Made by a program: the position numbers and the translations under genes
Origin: Pseudodesulfovibrio pelocollis
GTDB lineage: Bacteria; Desulfobacterota; Desulfovibrionia; Desulfovibrionales; Desulfovibrionaceae
Assembly: GCF_030282845.1 (NCBI RefSeq)
Contig: NZ_JASTWE010000035.1
Location: forward strand, 1-38,902
Length of the DNA stretch: 38,902 bases
Direction of reading: 5' to 3'
Part shown: piece after piece, positions 6,685 to 15,321 of the stretch
How the letters are laid out: each line of letters begins with the position of its first letter
How positions within the stretch are numbered: the first letter of the stretch is position 1
The notes under the pieces: model-generated
Told to the model about the DNA's origin: nothing
Databases searched by the model: none
What the model saw: the letters and a program-made list of their open reading frames with translations, nothing else

Positions 6685-8769
6685 ATGCGTCTTTTCTCAA
6701 AACTCAAGTTTCGGACCAAGCTCAACCTGGGCATCTCGGCCATTCTCATATCCATGGCCGTGCTCCTGCTGCCGCTGGTGAGCAACATGACCGCCAAGAT
6801 CCTGCTGGAGGAGAGCCGCAAGCGCGGATCAGCCCTGGTCGAGAGCCTCTCGGCCCGGGCCGTGGACCCCCTGCTGGCGCGCGACTTCCTGCGGCTGAAG
6901 AACATGGTGGTCGAGCAGGTGGCCGTGGGCGATGTGCTCTACGCCTTTGTCCAGGACAATCACGGCTTTGTGCTAGCCCACACCTTTGAAGGCGGCTTTC
7001 CGGTGGACCTGATGCGGGCCAACGAGGTGCCGGACTTCGCCTCGGTCCACATCCAGCTCCTGGCTGACGGCCCGACACGCATCTACGACTTCGCCTCGGC
7101 CGTGACCGTGGGGGACGAGCGGCTGGGCACCGTGCGCCTCGGGCTGTCCAAGACGCGCATCAACGCCTCGGTCAACCGGCAGATCACCATCATGGCCGGG
7201 CTTTTCGCCGGGGCGCTCATGCTGGCCACCATCATGGGCTCCCTGTTCGCTTCCCGGGTGGCGGCCCGGCTCGGACTTCTGCGCGAACACGCAGAGGCCA
7301 TGCTCATGGGCAACCTCGACACCCAATCCGGCCCGGCCGATGGCTCCCACTGCTGGGAGATGCGCAACTGCGACCTCTCCTCCTGCCCGGCCTTTGGCGA
7401 GCGCCGCCGCCGCTGCTGGTACATCGCCGGAACCATGTGCCCGGACTGCAAGGACGAGAAGGGGCTGACTGCCTCGCGCGAGTCCTGCCACCTGTGCAAG
7501 GTGTACCAGCAGGCCGCCGGGGACGAGTTGCAGGATCTGGCCGAGACCTTCGACGTCATGGCCCTCTCCCTCAAGACCCACATCGACGAGCTGCGCGGGG
7601 CGGATCGCAATCTGCGCGAGCAGCAGCGCCTGATGCGCACCATCCTCGACGTGACCCCGGACCGCGTCTCGCTGGTGGACACCCGGCTGCGCTACCAGGG
7701 GGCCAACCGTACCTTTGCCGAGTCCGTGGGGCTCAAGCTGCACCAGATCGTGGGCAAGACGGATTTCGACATCTTCGACGAGCAGACGGCCGAGGCGAGG
7801 CACATGGCGGCCCGCGAGATTCTCCAGTCCGGCGAGCGGCTGGACACCCAGATGGTGGTGGAGGAGGCCGGAGAGCGGTGGTTCCATGTGGTCTGCATTC
7901 CGGTCCACGACGAGGACGGCCGCATCACCGGCCTGCTGCGCACCGACCGCGACATCACCGACATCAAGGGCTACGAGAAGCAGCTGATCCAGGCCCAGAA
8001 GATGGAGTCCCTGGGCCTGATGGCCGGGGGCGTGGCCCACGAGATCAACACCCCGCTGGGCATCATTCTGGGCTATGCCCAGTTGCTTCAGGAGGACGTG
8101 GCCCCGGGCTCCCAGATTCACCAGGACCTGGGCGTCATCGAGAAGCAGGCCAAGGTGTGCAAGAAGATCGTGGCCGACCTGCTCGGCTTCTCCCGCCAGA
8201 CCCACTCCTCCAAGCGCGAGATGTGTTTCAACAATTCGGTCATGGAGGCCGTGACCCTGGTGCGCCATACCTTCGAGCTGGACCATGTGGACATCATCGC
8301 CCAGCTCGACGACCGCTTTCCCATCATCTACGGCGACCCGGAAAAGCTCAAGCAGGTCTGGATCAACCTGCTCACCAACTCGCGCGACGCCATGCCCGGC
8401 GGCGGGGTCATCGTCATCCGCACCCGGTTGGACACGCCGCGCGGCATCGTCTCCCTTTGGGTGGCCGATTGCGGCGAGGGCATCGGCGAGGATGTGATCA
8501 AGAAGATATTCGACCCCTTCTACAGCACCAAGCCGGTGGGGCGCGGCACAGGGCTTGGACTGTCCGTGTCCTTTGGCATCATCGAGGACCACGATGGCGA
8601 CATCCACGCCCAAAGCCCGGTGCCCGAGGCGTTTGTCTTTCCTTATCCGGAGGGCCGCCAGCATGGGCCGGGCACGCTGTTCGAGGTCAACCTCCCCCTG
8701 GACCACGGTGAAGACGAACCGGCCAGGGCCGAGCGTCGGGACGCGGACCACGCCGGGCAGGACATATAA
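6685..8769 (+). CDS. Hybrid-architecture sensor histidine kinase with cysteine-rich two-CW insert
   Basis: The 694-residue kinase has a first membrane helix at about 13-35, a periplasmic sensor region to about 165, a second helix at about 168-190 and a HAMP-like linker. It then has an eight-cysteine block (Cys223, 229, 234, 244, 252, 255, 268, 271) with two Cys-Trp pairs, as in the two-CW domain, and a PAS domain at about 315-430. The transmitter follows: H-box GGVAHEINTP with His452 as the phosphorylated residue, N-box NLLTNSRDA, G1 DCGEGIGED and G2 GTGLGLS. The ATG lies 8 bases after the PhnD-like stop, and the regulator gene follows within 18 bases. The periplasmic part probably contacts the lipoprotein. 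The cysteine block could bind metal or an Fe-S cluster and sense redox state; this is inference. Confidence 0.9.
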   Translation: MRLFSKLKFRTKLNLGISAILISMAVLLLPLVSNMTAKILLEESRKRGSALVESLSARAVDPLLARDFLRLKNMVVEQVAVGDVLYAFVQDNHGFVLAHTFEGGFPVDLMRANEVPDFASVHIQLLADGPTRIYDFASAVTVGDERLGTVRLGLSKTRINASVNRQITIMAGLFAGALMLATIMGSLFASRVAARLGLLREHAEAMLMGNLDTQSGPADGSHCWEMRNCDLSSCPAFGERRRRCWYIAGTMCPDCKDEKGLTASRESCHLCKVYQQAAGDELQDLAETFDVMALSLKTHIDELRGADRNLREQQRLMRTILDVTPDRVSLVDTRLRYQGANRTFAESVGLKLHQIVGKTDFDIFDEQTAEARHMAAREILQSGERLDTQMVVEEAGERWFHVVCIPVHDEDGRITGLLRTDRDITDIKGYEKQLIQAQKMESLGLMAGGVAHEINTPLGIILGYAQLLQEDVAPGSQIHQDLGVIEKQAKVCKKIVADLLGFSRQTHSSKREMCFNNSVMEAVTLVRHTFELDHVDIIAQLDDRFPIIYGDPEKLKQVWINLLTNSRDAMPGGGVIVIRTRLDTPRGIVSLWVADCGEGIGEDVIKKIFDPFYSTKPVGRGTGLGLSVSFGIIEDHDGDIHAQSPVPEAFVFPYPEGRQHGPGTLFEVNLPLDHGEDEPARAERRDADHAGQDI

Positions 8770-8787
8770 ACGAAAAGGAGAAGGACG

Positions 8788-9147
8788 ATGGCTGACATAA
8801 TGGTACTGGACGACGTTTCCGATGCCGGGATGCTGGTCAAGCGCATCCTGGAGCGCAAGGGGCACACCGTGAGCGTGTTCACCGAGGAGGAGGACGCCCT
8901 GCGCCACGCGGCGGCCAACGGTGTGGACCTCGCCATCCTCGACATCAAGCTCAAGAAGATGACGGGCGTGGAGGTGTTGGAGGAGCTGAAGAAGCTCAGG
9001 CCGGGCATGAAGGCCATCATGCTCACCGGCTACCCGACCCTTGAGACCGCCCGCGAGGCGCTACGCCTTGGGGCTCAGGAATACTGCGTCAAGCCCATCA
9101 ACAAGGATGAACTGGAAACCAAGGTGGCGGAAGTCATCGGGGAGTAG
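8788..9147 (+). CDS. Receiver-only response regulator
   Basis: The 119-residue protein is a single CheY-like receiver with no output domain. The acidic pocket is Asp8/Asp9, the phosphoacceptor is Asp52 in LAILDIKL, the conserved Thr is in IMLTGYP, and the Lys is in YCVKPIN. AAGGAGAAGGACG precedes the ATG. It lies directly between its presumed kinase and the ATP-grasp/phosphohistidine gene (7-base gap), so its output is likely a protein interaction. The ATP-grasp protein or the phosphatase downstream are the nearest candidates; this is inference from gene order. Confidence 0.9.
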   Translation: MADIMVLDDVSDAGMLVKRILERKGHTVSVFTEEEDALRHAAANGVDLAILDIKLKKMTGVEVLEELKKLRPGMKAIMLTGYPTLETAREALRLGAQEYCVKPINKDELETKVAEVIGE

Positions 9148-9154
9148 GAGCAGA

Positions 9155-11614
9155 ATGCACGTCACACAGCTCTTCAAGCACTGGACGTATCAGGTCTTTG
9201 CCCCGGGCACGCTGCTTCGGCGCAAATACGAGGCATTCAAGTCCTTGCTCAGGCACGACGCCAGGGCGCTCGAACTGGTGGCCGACCTGGAGGAGCTGTT
9301 CTACGGCAAGACCCTGGCCGACAGGCAGCGCGCCAACTGGCTGGCCGCCCGCCTTGCCGAGTCGGTCAAGGTCATGACCGGCCAGCTGGTGGAGATGAAT
9401 CCGACCCGCTACATGGACCTGCCCGAGTATTTCCGCAAGATCGACTTTTATGTGCGCATGGCCCTGGAGCTGGAGCAGCCGGAGGTGGGGCCGCCCTACA
9501 TCCTCTCCCTGGAGGACGCGGCCGCGTTGCCCGGGCTGGCCGGGGGCAAGGCGGCCAACCTTGGCCGGGCCATGCGGGTGGAGGGCGTGCCCGTGCCGCC
9601 TGGGTTCGTGGTCACGGCCAACGCCTTCAATTACTTCATCGAGTTCAACGGTTTGCGCGACGACATCGAGAGCCGCCTGCGCGAGATGGTGGTCGGCGAC
9701 CGCGATCTGCTGGCCCGGCTCACGGCCGAGATGCAGGAGCTGATCCTGGCGGCCGAGGTGCCCGAGGAGATCGCCCGGGGCATCCGCTTCGGCGTGTCCG
9801 AGATCATCTCGGGCGACGACCTCATCGCGGTGCGCTCCAGCGCCTTGTCCGAGGACGGCGACATCTCCTTTGCCGGTCAGTACGCCAGCGAGTTGAACAT
9901 CCAGCCCAACGACGTGCTTGAGGCCTACAAGCGGGTGCTGGCGGGCAAGTACTGCCCCAGGGCCGTGGCCTATCGCATATCCAACGGCCTGACCGACACC
10001 GAAACGGCCATGGCCGTGCTGGTCATCCCCATGGTGGAGGCCGAGAATGCGGGGGTGGCCTACTCCCTGGACCCGGATTGCCGGGGCCGCGACCAGATCG
10101 GCGTCTACGGCGTGCGCGGCCTGGGCCATGGGCTGGTGGACGGCAGCGTCTCGCCGAGCAAGGCGGTGCTCACCCGCGAGGAGACCCCGCGCGTCAGCGA
10201 GGATTGCCTGCCTGACGAGGGCGGGCTGCCCGCGGCCGAGATCCTGACCGAGCTTGGGCGGGTGGTCATGCGCCTTGAGCAGGCCTTTGGCTGCCCCCTG
10301 GACATCGAATGGGCCGAGGACGTGACCGGCGCGCTGTACATCCTCCAGGCCCGGCCCCTGCAAAGCGAGCGCGAGGAGTTCGTGGCCGGGCACGCGCCGA
10401 TTCTGGTCAAGCCGCTGGCCGAGGGGCTCGAGCGGGCGTCGTCGGGGGTTGGCTGCGGCCAGGTCTACTACGCGCCCACAGGCGAATCCATCGCCCGCAT
10501 CCCCAAGGGCGCGGTGGTCATCACCCCGACCCTCAAGCCATCATTGCTGACCTTCATCGGCAACATGAGCGCGGTCATCGCCCAAACCGGCAGCCGGGCC
10601 AGCCATTTTGCCTCCGTGGCCCGCGAGACCGGGGTGCCGGTGCTTGTGGGCTCCATGGACACGGTGCTTGAGCCGGGACAGGTGGTCACCGTGGACGGCA
10701 CCACCGGGGCCGTCTACGACGGCGTCGTGGATGAGCTGGCGGCCCGGGGCGACAGGGAGGCGGCCGTGTCCGAGCGCGTCACCCGCCAATACGCCAAGGT
10801 CATCCCCCTGACCGTCAAGCTCAACCTGACCGACCCCCAGGCCAGCGATTTTTCGCCCGAGGGGTGCCGCTCGATGCACGACATCATCCGCTTCTGCCAC
10901 GAGAAGGCCGTGGGCGAGATGTTCTCGCTGGTGGACAAGAAGGGGCGCGGCATGGGCTCTGCCCGGCGGCTCAAGACTCAGCTGCCCCTGGTCATGTACC
11001 TGCTCGATCTGGGCGGGGGACTCTTCGCCAACGCCGCCGAAGGGGAGCTGGTCACGCCCCAGGATATCAAGAGCCGTCCCATGTGGGCGCTGTGGTACGG
11101 GCTTTCCGACTCGCGCGTGCAGTGGTCGCAGACCCTGACCCACATGGACTGGGAGGAGTTCGACCGCATGTCGGCCGGGATATTCAGCTTCGATTCCAGG
11201 CTGCTGGCAAGCTACGGACTCATCTCGGGCGATTACATGCACCTGATGATCCGGTTCGGCTACCACTTCTCGGTGGTGGACTCGGTCTGCGGCAACGAGC
11301 CAGGGGCCAACTACATCAACTTCCGCTTCAAGGGCGGCGGGGCGGCCTTTGACCAGCGTCTGCTGCGCCTGGACTTCATCGGACAGGTGCTGAGCCACTA
11401 CGGATTCGAGGTCACGGCCAGGGGCGACATGCTTGACGCCAACTGCGCCCGGCTCGACGAGAACGGAACCCGGCGGCTGCTGGCCCGGCTGGGCTATCTC
11501 CTGGCCGTGACCCGGCTCATGGACATGCGCCTTGAGACCGACCAGGATGTGGCCCGGGAGGCGCAGCGGTTCATCGAGGACGCGGAGAGGCAGGATGACA
11601 AGTCACGGGCGTAA
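9155..11614 (+). CDS. PEP-synthase-like ATP-grasp/phosphohistidine protein with unassigned C-terminal domain
   Basis: The 819-residue protein begins at the ATG at 9155, 7 bases after the regulator stop. Residues 1-115 form an unassigned helical region. Residues of about 120-425 are a PPDK/PEP-synthase N-terminal ATP-grasp domain (LAGGKAANLG, VPVPPGFVVT, AVRSSALSEDG, and the domain end at ILQARPLQ). Residues of about 455-540 are the swivelling phosphohistidine domain, with His484 in SRASHFASVARE. The PEP/pyruvate TIM barrel of PpsA or PPDK is absent. Residues of about 545-819 form a domain I cannot assign. The protein can therefore take phosphate from ATP onto His484, but the final acceptor is unknown. 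Rifampicin phosphotransferase is a precedent for the same two modules with another acceptor domain. The operon context suggests regulated phosphotransfer. Confidence 0.85.
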   Translation: MHVTQLFKHWTYQVFAPGTLLRRKYEAFKSLLRHDARALELVADLEELFYGKTLADRQRANWLAARLAESVKVMTGQLVEMNPTRYMDLPEYFRKIDFYVRMALELEQPEVGPPYILSLEDAAALPGLAGGKAANLGRAMRVEGVPVPPGFVVTANAFNYFIEFNGLRDDIESRLREMVVGDRDLLARLTAEMQELILAAEVPEEIARGIRFGVSEIISGDDLIAVRSSALSEDGDISFAGQYASELNIQPNDVLEAYKRVLAGKYCPRAVAYRISNGLTDTETAMAVLVIPMVEAENAGVAYSLDPDCRGRDQIGVYGVRGLGHGLVDGSVSPSKAVLTREETPRVSEDCLPDEGGLPAAEILTELGRVVMRLEQAFGCPLDIEWAEDVTGALYILQARPLQSEREEFVAGHAPILVKPLAEGLERASSGVGCGQVYYAPTGESIARIPKGAVVITPTLKPSLLTFIGNMSAVIAQTGSRASHFASVARETGVPVLVGSMDTVLEPGQVVTVDGTTGAVYDGVVDELAARGDREAAVSERVTRQYAKVIPLTVKLNLTDPQASDFSPEGCRSMHDIIRFCHEKAVGEMFSLVDKKGRGMGSARRLKTQLPLVMYLLDLGGGLFANAAEGELVTPQDIKSRPMWALWYGLSDSRVQWSQTLTHMDWEEFDRMSAGIFSFDSRLLASYGLISGDYMHLMIRFGYHFSVVDSVCGNEPGANYINFRFKGGGAAFDQRLLRLDFIGQVLSHYGFEVTARGDMLDANCARLDENGTRRLLARLGYLLAVTRLMDMRLETDQDVAREAQRFIEDAERQDDKSRA

Positions 11615-12674
11615 GCCGCTCTACCAGATCACCTGGGTCACGGACCACCTCGGCGTGGGCAACGCGCCCATGAGCCACGCCCAGCTTGAGTCCATCGCCA
11701 ACCAGGGGGTGGACGCCATCCTCAACCTCTGCGGTGAGTTCTGCGATCTGCATGACATAGAGAAGGAGGCCGGGTTCGAGGTCCGCTACCTGCCCCTGGC
11801 CGACGAGGAGGCCCCGGACCTCGTCGAGCTTGAAAAGGCCCTGGCCTGGCTCGACGAGGCCATCTATCTCGGCAAGAAGGTACTCATCCACTGCCGCCAC
11901 GGCATCGGGCGTACCGGCACGGTGCTCAACGCCTATCTGCTCCGGCGCGGGCTGGGGCATCGGCTGGCCTGGCTGGCCCTCAGAAAGCTCAAGTCCAAGC
12001 CCGCCAACTTCGTGCAGTGGCGTACGGTGCGCCGCTATGGCAAGCAGAGCGGGCAACTGACGGTGCGCGAGCCGAGCCTTGAATTCAAGCGGCTGGTGGA
12101 CCTTTCACCCTTTTTCAACGATTATGAAGGGCTGGCTCAGAGGGTGGATGATCTGGCCGGGTTCAGCCGCACTGGCATGGCCTGCGGGCGGGACCACGAC
12201 CAGTGTTGTCATACCCCGGTCCGGCTCAGTCTGGCCGAGGCCGTGCACCTGAGCCACCGCATCAACCTCGAACTGTGCTGCGAGGACAGGCTCGCGGTCA
12301 TCGAGCGCGCTGTTGAGACCGCCCGGGCCGAGCGGCTGGTGGCCGTTGACCTGGGGCGTGAGCAGGAGAGCCTTGAATACTGTCTGTCCGAGGCCGGGGC
12401 GCTGTGTCCGCTGCTGGAGACAGGGCGGTGCCTGCTCTTCGACCACCGCCCGCTGCAATGCCGTGCCTTCGGGCTGGACGAGAGCGAGGACGGCGAGCTC
12501 TGGAACGATCTGCTCACCCCGGCCCTGGACAAGATCTCGGGCGAGATATGGTTCGCCTACACCGGGACCATGGTCGAGGACCGGTTGCCCCTGTTCTCGC
12601 TGCCCGACGTGGTTTCGGGCAAGTTCATGGAGTCGATCTTCAAGCTCATGCTCAAGACGGGGCTTTCCCAATGA
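11595..12674 (+). CDS. Dual-specificity phosphatase fused to a YkgJ-like cysteine domain
   Basis: The 359-residue protein starts at 11595, inside the end of the preceding gene (20-base overlap), pointing to translational coupling. Residues of about 1-165 form a dual-specificity or tyrosine phosphatase domain with the P-loop IHCRHGIGRTG: nucleophile Cys100 and Arg106. An aspartate in LADEEAPD near residue 68 is a candidate general acid. Residues of about 190-350 match the YkgJ/UPF0153 type of cysteine-rich, metal or Fe-S binding domain: Cys197, Cys204-Cys205, then CPLLETGRC and HRPLQCRAFG. This fusion is unusual in my experience. As last gene of the operon, it may remove phosphate from a protein modified by the system; this is inference. 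Confidence 0.85.
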   Translation: MTSHGRKPLYQITWVTDHLGVGNAPMSHAQLESIANQGVDAILNLCGEFCDLHDIEKEAGFEVRYLPLADEEAPDLVELEKALAWLDEAIYLGKKVLIHCRHGIGRTGTVLNAYLLRRGLGHRLAWLALRKLKSKPANFVQWRTVRRYGKQSGQLTVREPSLEFKRLVDLSPFFNDYEGLAQRVDDLAGFSRTGMACGRDHDQCCHTPVRLSLAEAVHLSHRINLELCCEDRLAVIERAVETARAERLVAVDLGREQESLEYCLSEAGALCPLLETGRCLLFDHRPLQCRAFGLDESEDGELWNDLLTPALDKISGEIWFAYTGTMVEDRLPLFSLPDVVSGKFMESIFKLMLKTGLSQ

Positions 12675-12705
12675 GCCGCCCCGTCCCGCCCGATCAGGGT
12701 GAGGG

Positions 12706-15159
12706 GTGCGCTGCCTCGTGAACCGCTCCGGTCCGCCATCCTCCGCGCCGCTCCTGGCCGGACTGCTGCCGTGGCAAACCTGCCTGCTCGCCCTGATTGC
12801 GGGCATTTTCTCCTATTGTGCGCCTCTGGAGGCCGGGCTGGCCCTCCTGGTCATCGCCGTGGCCGATGCCGTGCTGCGCGGCAGAGCGCGCCGGGTGCCG
12901 CTGCTGACCCTGCTCCTGTGCGCGGCCCTGGGACTGGGCTACGCAGCCCTGCGCGCCCCGGCATCCCTGCCAACGCCGGGGTGGATGGAGGCCATGCGGC
13001 CCGTTCAGGTCAGGGGCGTGGTGGACCGGGCCGAGCCCCGGGAGGACCATCGGCTGCGCATCATCCTGCGCGACATGACCGTGCTCACGGATCAGGGCGA
13101 GACAGCGCTTCCGGGGCGGCTCGTCTGGAACTGGCGCAATCCGTCGCATCGCCCCTTGCCGGGGCAGCGGGTCGAGGCAATGCTGCGCGTGGTCCCGTCG
13201 CGCGGGTTCGGCAATCCGGGTGGCTGGGATTTCGAATGGTACTGGCTGCGCCAGGGGGTGCAGTGGCGCGGCTGGGTCAGCGGCAAGACGCCCCCCACCT
13301 GGGGCGAGCGGCCGGACGGTACGGCCGGGGCGGTCAAGGCAGCCCTGCGCGGGCTGGTGGCCGACCGGCTGCCGGAAACGCCGGGCGGGAGCGTGGTCCT
13401 GGCCCTGGTTACCGGCGACCGCTCGCGCATTGACGAGTCCACGGCCCGGGCCGTGCGCGCCGCCGGGTTGGCCCACACCCTGGCCCTGTCCGGGCTGCAT
13501 GTGGGATTCGTGGCCGCCTTGGGCCTGGCGTTGGCCTGGCTGGCAGGGCGGTTGCGTCCATCCCTGCTGCTACGCATTCCCCGGCCCAAGCTGGCCGTGC
13601 TTCTGGCCGCGCCCCTGGTCCTCGGTTACGCCTGGCTCGGCCAGCCGTCGTCCTCCCTGATCCGCGCGGCCACCATGTATGCCTTCTGGGGCGCGCTGCT
13701 GCTCCAAGGGCGCGGGCGCGTGCTCATGGACGGCCTGTTCTTCGCCCTGGCGGCCATTGTGGCGGTCACGCCCCTGGCCGTGTTTGACCTGGGCTTGCAG
13801 ATGTCGGCCCTGGCCGTGGCCGGAATCGGGCTCTTGTATCCACGCCTTCGGGGATTGGTGTACAGTGGCTCCGGGCGTGAAGGCCGGGGAACATGGTGGG
13901 CTAAGGCCCGGGCCGTCGCCGGATTCGCCCTGGGGATTCTGGCGGTCAGCCTGTGCGCCACGGTCAGCCTGCTGCCGCCCGTTTCCTGGTATTTCGGCAC
14001 GCTCTCGCCCAACATCCTGCTCAACGTGGTCTGGATTCCGGTCCTCGGGTTCGCGGTCATGCCCCTTGGCATCGTGGGTGTGCTCTTGGCCGTGGTGCCG
14101 CCCCTTGCCCCCCTGGGCGGGTTTTTCCTGGGCTGTTCCGCCCGGATCACGGACCTGCTGCTGTCCCTGCTCGACGCCGTGGCCGGGGCCGGGCTGACCC
14201 CGGTCTATGCCGTGCTGCGCCCCCTGTGGCCGGAGACGGCCGGGTTTGGCCTGCTTCTCGTCGTGGCCCTGGCGGTCTGGTCCGCCCGGCGCGTTTCGGC
14301 GGGGCTGGCCGGGCTGGCAGGGCTGGGCTTCCTGCTCCTCACCGGGCCTCATGTGGCGGTCATGGCCGAGGACGCCCGTCCCGTGGTGCGGCTCGAACTC
14401 ATCGACGTGGGTCTGGGGCAGGCGGCCCTTGTCTCCACGCCGGGCGGGCATCGCTGGCTGGTGGACGGCGGAGGCGGCTCGCGCGCCTTTGACATGGGCG
14501 AGGCCGTGGTGGCCCCCTATCTCACCCTCGGGCGGCCGCCCCGGCTCGACGGCGTGATCATGAGCCACCCGGACAACGACCACAGCCGGGGGCTCTCCTT
14601 CATCCTCTCCCGGTTCCAGGTGGGTGTGTTCCACACCAACGACATGCTGCCCGGCGGCGAATCGGGCCAGGAGATGCGCGCGGCCCTGGCGTCGAGCGGG
14701 CTGGTCCCGGTGCCCCTTGAGGCCGGACAGGCGGTGGACCTTGGCGCTGGAAAACGCTTCGAGGTGCTGCATCCGGCTTCGGGATTCCGGTCCAGGAGCA
14801 GCAACGAGCGATCCCTTGTCCTGCGCCTTGCGGACAATGAGCGGGGGCTGGCCATTCTGCCCGGCGACATGGAGCGGGCGGGCACGGCGGCTGTCCTCGC
14901 TTGTGGCATGGACCTGTCGGCGCAGGTGCTGGTCCTGCCGCACCATGGCAGCCGGTCGAGCCTGAGCCCGGATTTTTACCGGGCCGTGGGCGCCCGGGTC
15001 GCCCTGTGTTCGGACGGATTCATGAACCGCTTCGGCTTCCCGCACCCGGAGGTGGTGGAGGCCCTCGGCATGCCGGTGTACGCCACCTCGCGCCACGGGC
15101 TGGTGTCCGCCCGGTGGGCGGCCGACGGGTCGCTCTCGATCCATCCCCATCTGCCCTGA
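12706..15159 (+). CDS. comEC: ComEC/Rec2 DNA-uptake channel protein
   Basis: The 817-residue protein is a full-length ComEC/Rec2. The N-terminal third has membrane helices and an OB-like soluble region (about 95-205). The competence domain begins with the hallmark AGLAHTLALSGLHVG near residue 255, followed by many membrane helices to about 545. The C-terminal metallo-beta-lactamase-like domain starts at LELIDVGLGQA and has DGGGGSRAFD, SHPDNDHSRG and LPHHGSRSS. In known systems it forms the inner-membrane channel for single-stranded DNA. Start codons are uncertain: GTG at 12706 or GTG at 12718, with GAGGGG at 12701-12706 fitting the second better by spacing. The gene begins 31 bases after the phosphatase and may be read through from that operon. 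No other competence genes are in the window. Confidence 0.93.
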   Translation: MRCLVNRSGPPSSAPLLAGLLPWQTCLLALIAGIFSYCAPLEAGLALLVIAVADAVLRGRARRVPLLTLLLCAALGLGYAALRAPASLPTPGWMEAMRPVQVRGVVDRAEPREDHRLRIILRDMTVLTDQGETALPGRLVWNWRNPSHRPLPGQRVEAMLRVVPSRGFGNPGGWDFEWYWLRQGVQWRGWVSGKTPPTWGERPDGTAGAVKAALRGLVADRLPETPGGSVVLALVTGDRSRIDESTARAVRAAGLAHTLALSGLHVGFVAALGLALAWLAGRLRPSLLLRIPRPKLAVLLAAPLVLGYAWLGQPSSSLIRAATMYAFWGALLLQGRGRVLMDGLFFALAAIVAVTPLAVFDLGLQMSALAVAGIGLLYPRLRGLVYSGSGREGRGTWWAKARAVAGFALGILAVSLCATVSLLPPVSWYFGTLSPNILLNVVWIPVLGFAVMPLGIVGVLLAVVPPLAPLGGFFLGCSARITDLLLSLLDAVAGAGLTPVYAVLRPLWPETAGFGLLLVVALAVWSARRVSAGLAGLAGLGFLLLTGPHVAVMAEDARPVVRLELIDVGLGQAALVSTPGGHRWLVDGGGGSRAFDMGEAVVAPYLTLGRPPRLDGVIMSHPDNDHSRGLSFILSRFQVGVFHTNDMLPGGESGQEMRAALASSGLVPVPLEAGQAVDLGAGKRFEVLHPASGFRSRSSNERSLVLRLADNERGLAILPGDMERAGTAAVLACGMDLSAQVLVLPHHGSRSSLSPDFYRAVGARVALCSDGFMNRFGFPHPEVVEALGMPVYATSRHGLVSARWAADGSLSIHPHLP

Positions 15160-15321
15160 TCCCGCGCTCTTTTTCGAGTCATTCCGGCGTGATTCAGACG
15201 CCACTTCGGTCCGGGCCGGGGCTTGCCAAATCCGGCCAATCCTGCGATATGACGTGAGTCCCGCGCCGTGCGACGGGTCGGTTCCGGGCACGGCGTGACA
15301 CCAGCAATCAACGTGGGACGC

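Noticed and set aside
15223-15251. Promoter before the HDOD gene (TTGCCA, 17 bases, GATATG)
   Set aside because: The -10 matches only three of six positions; not enough to call.
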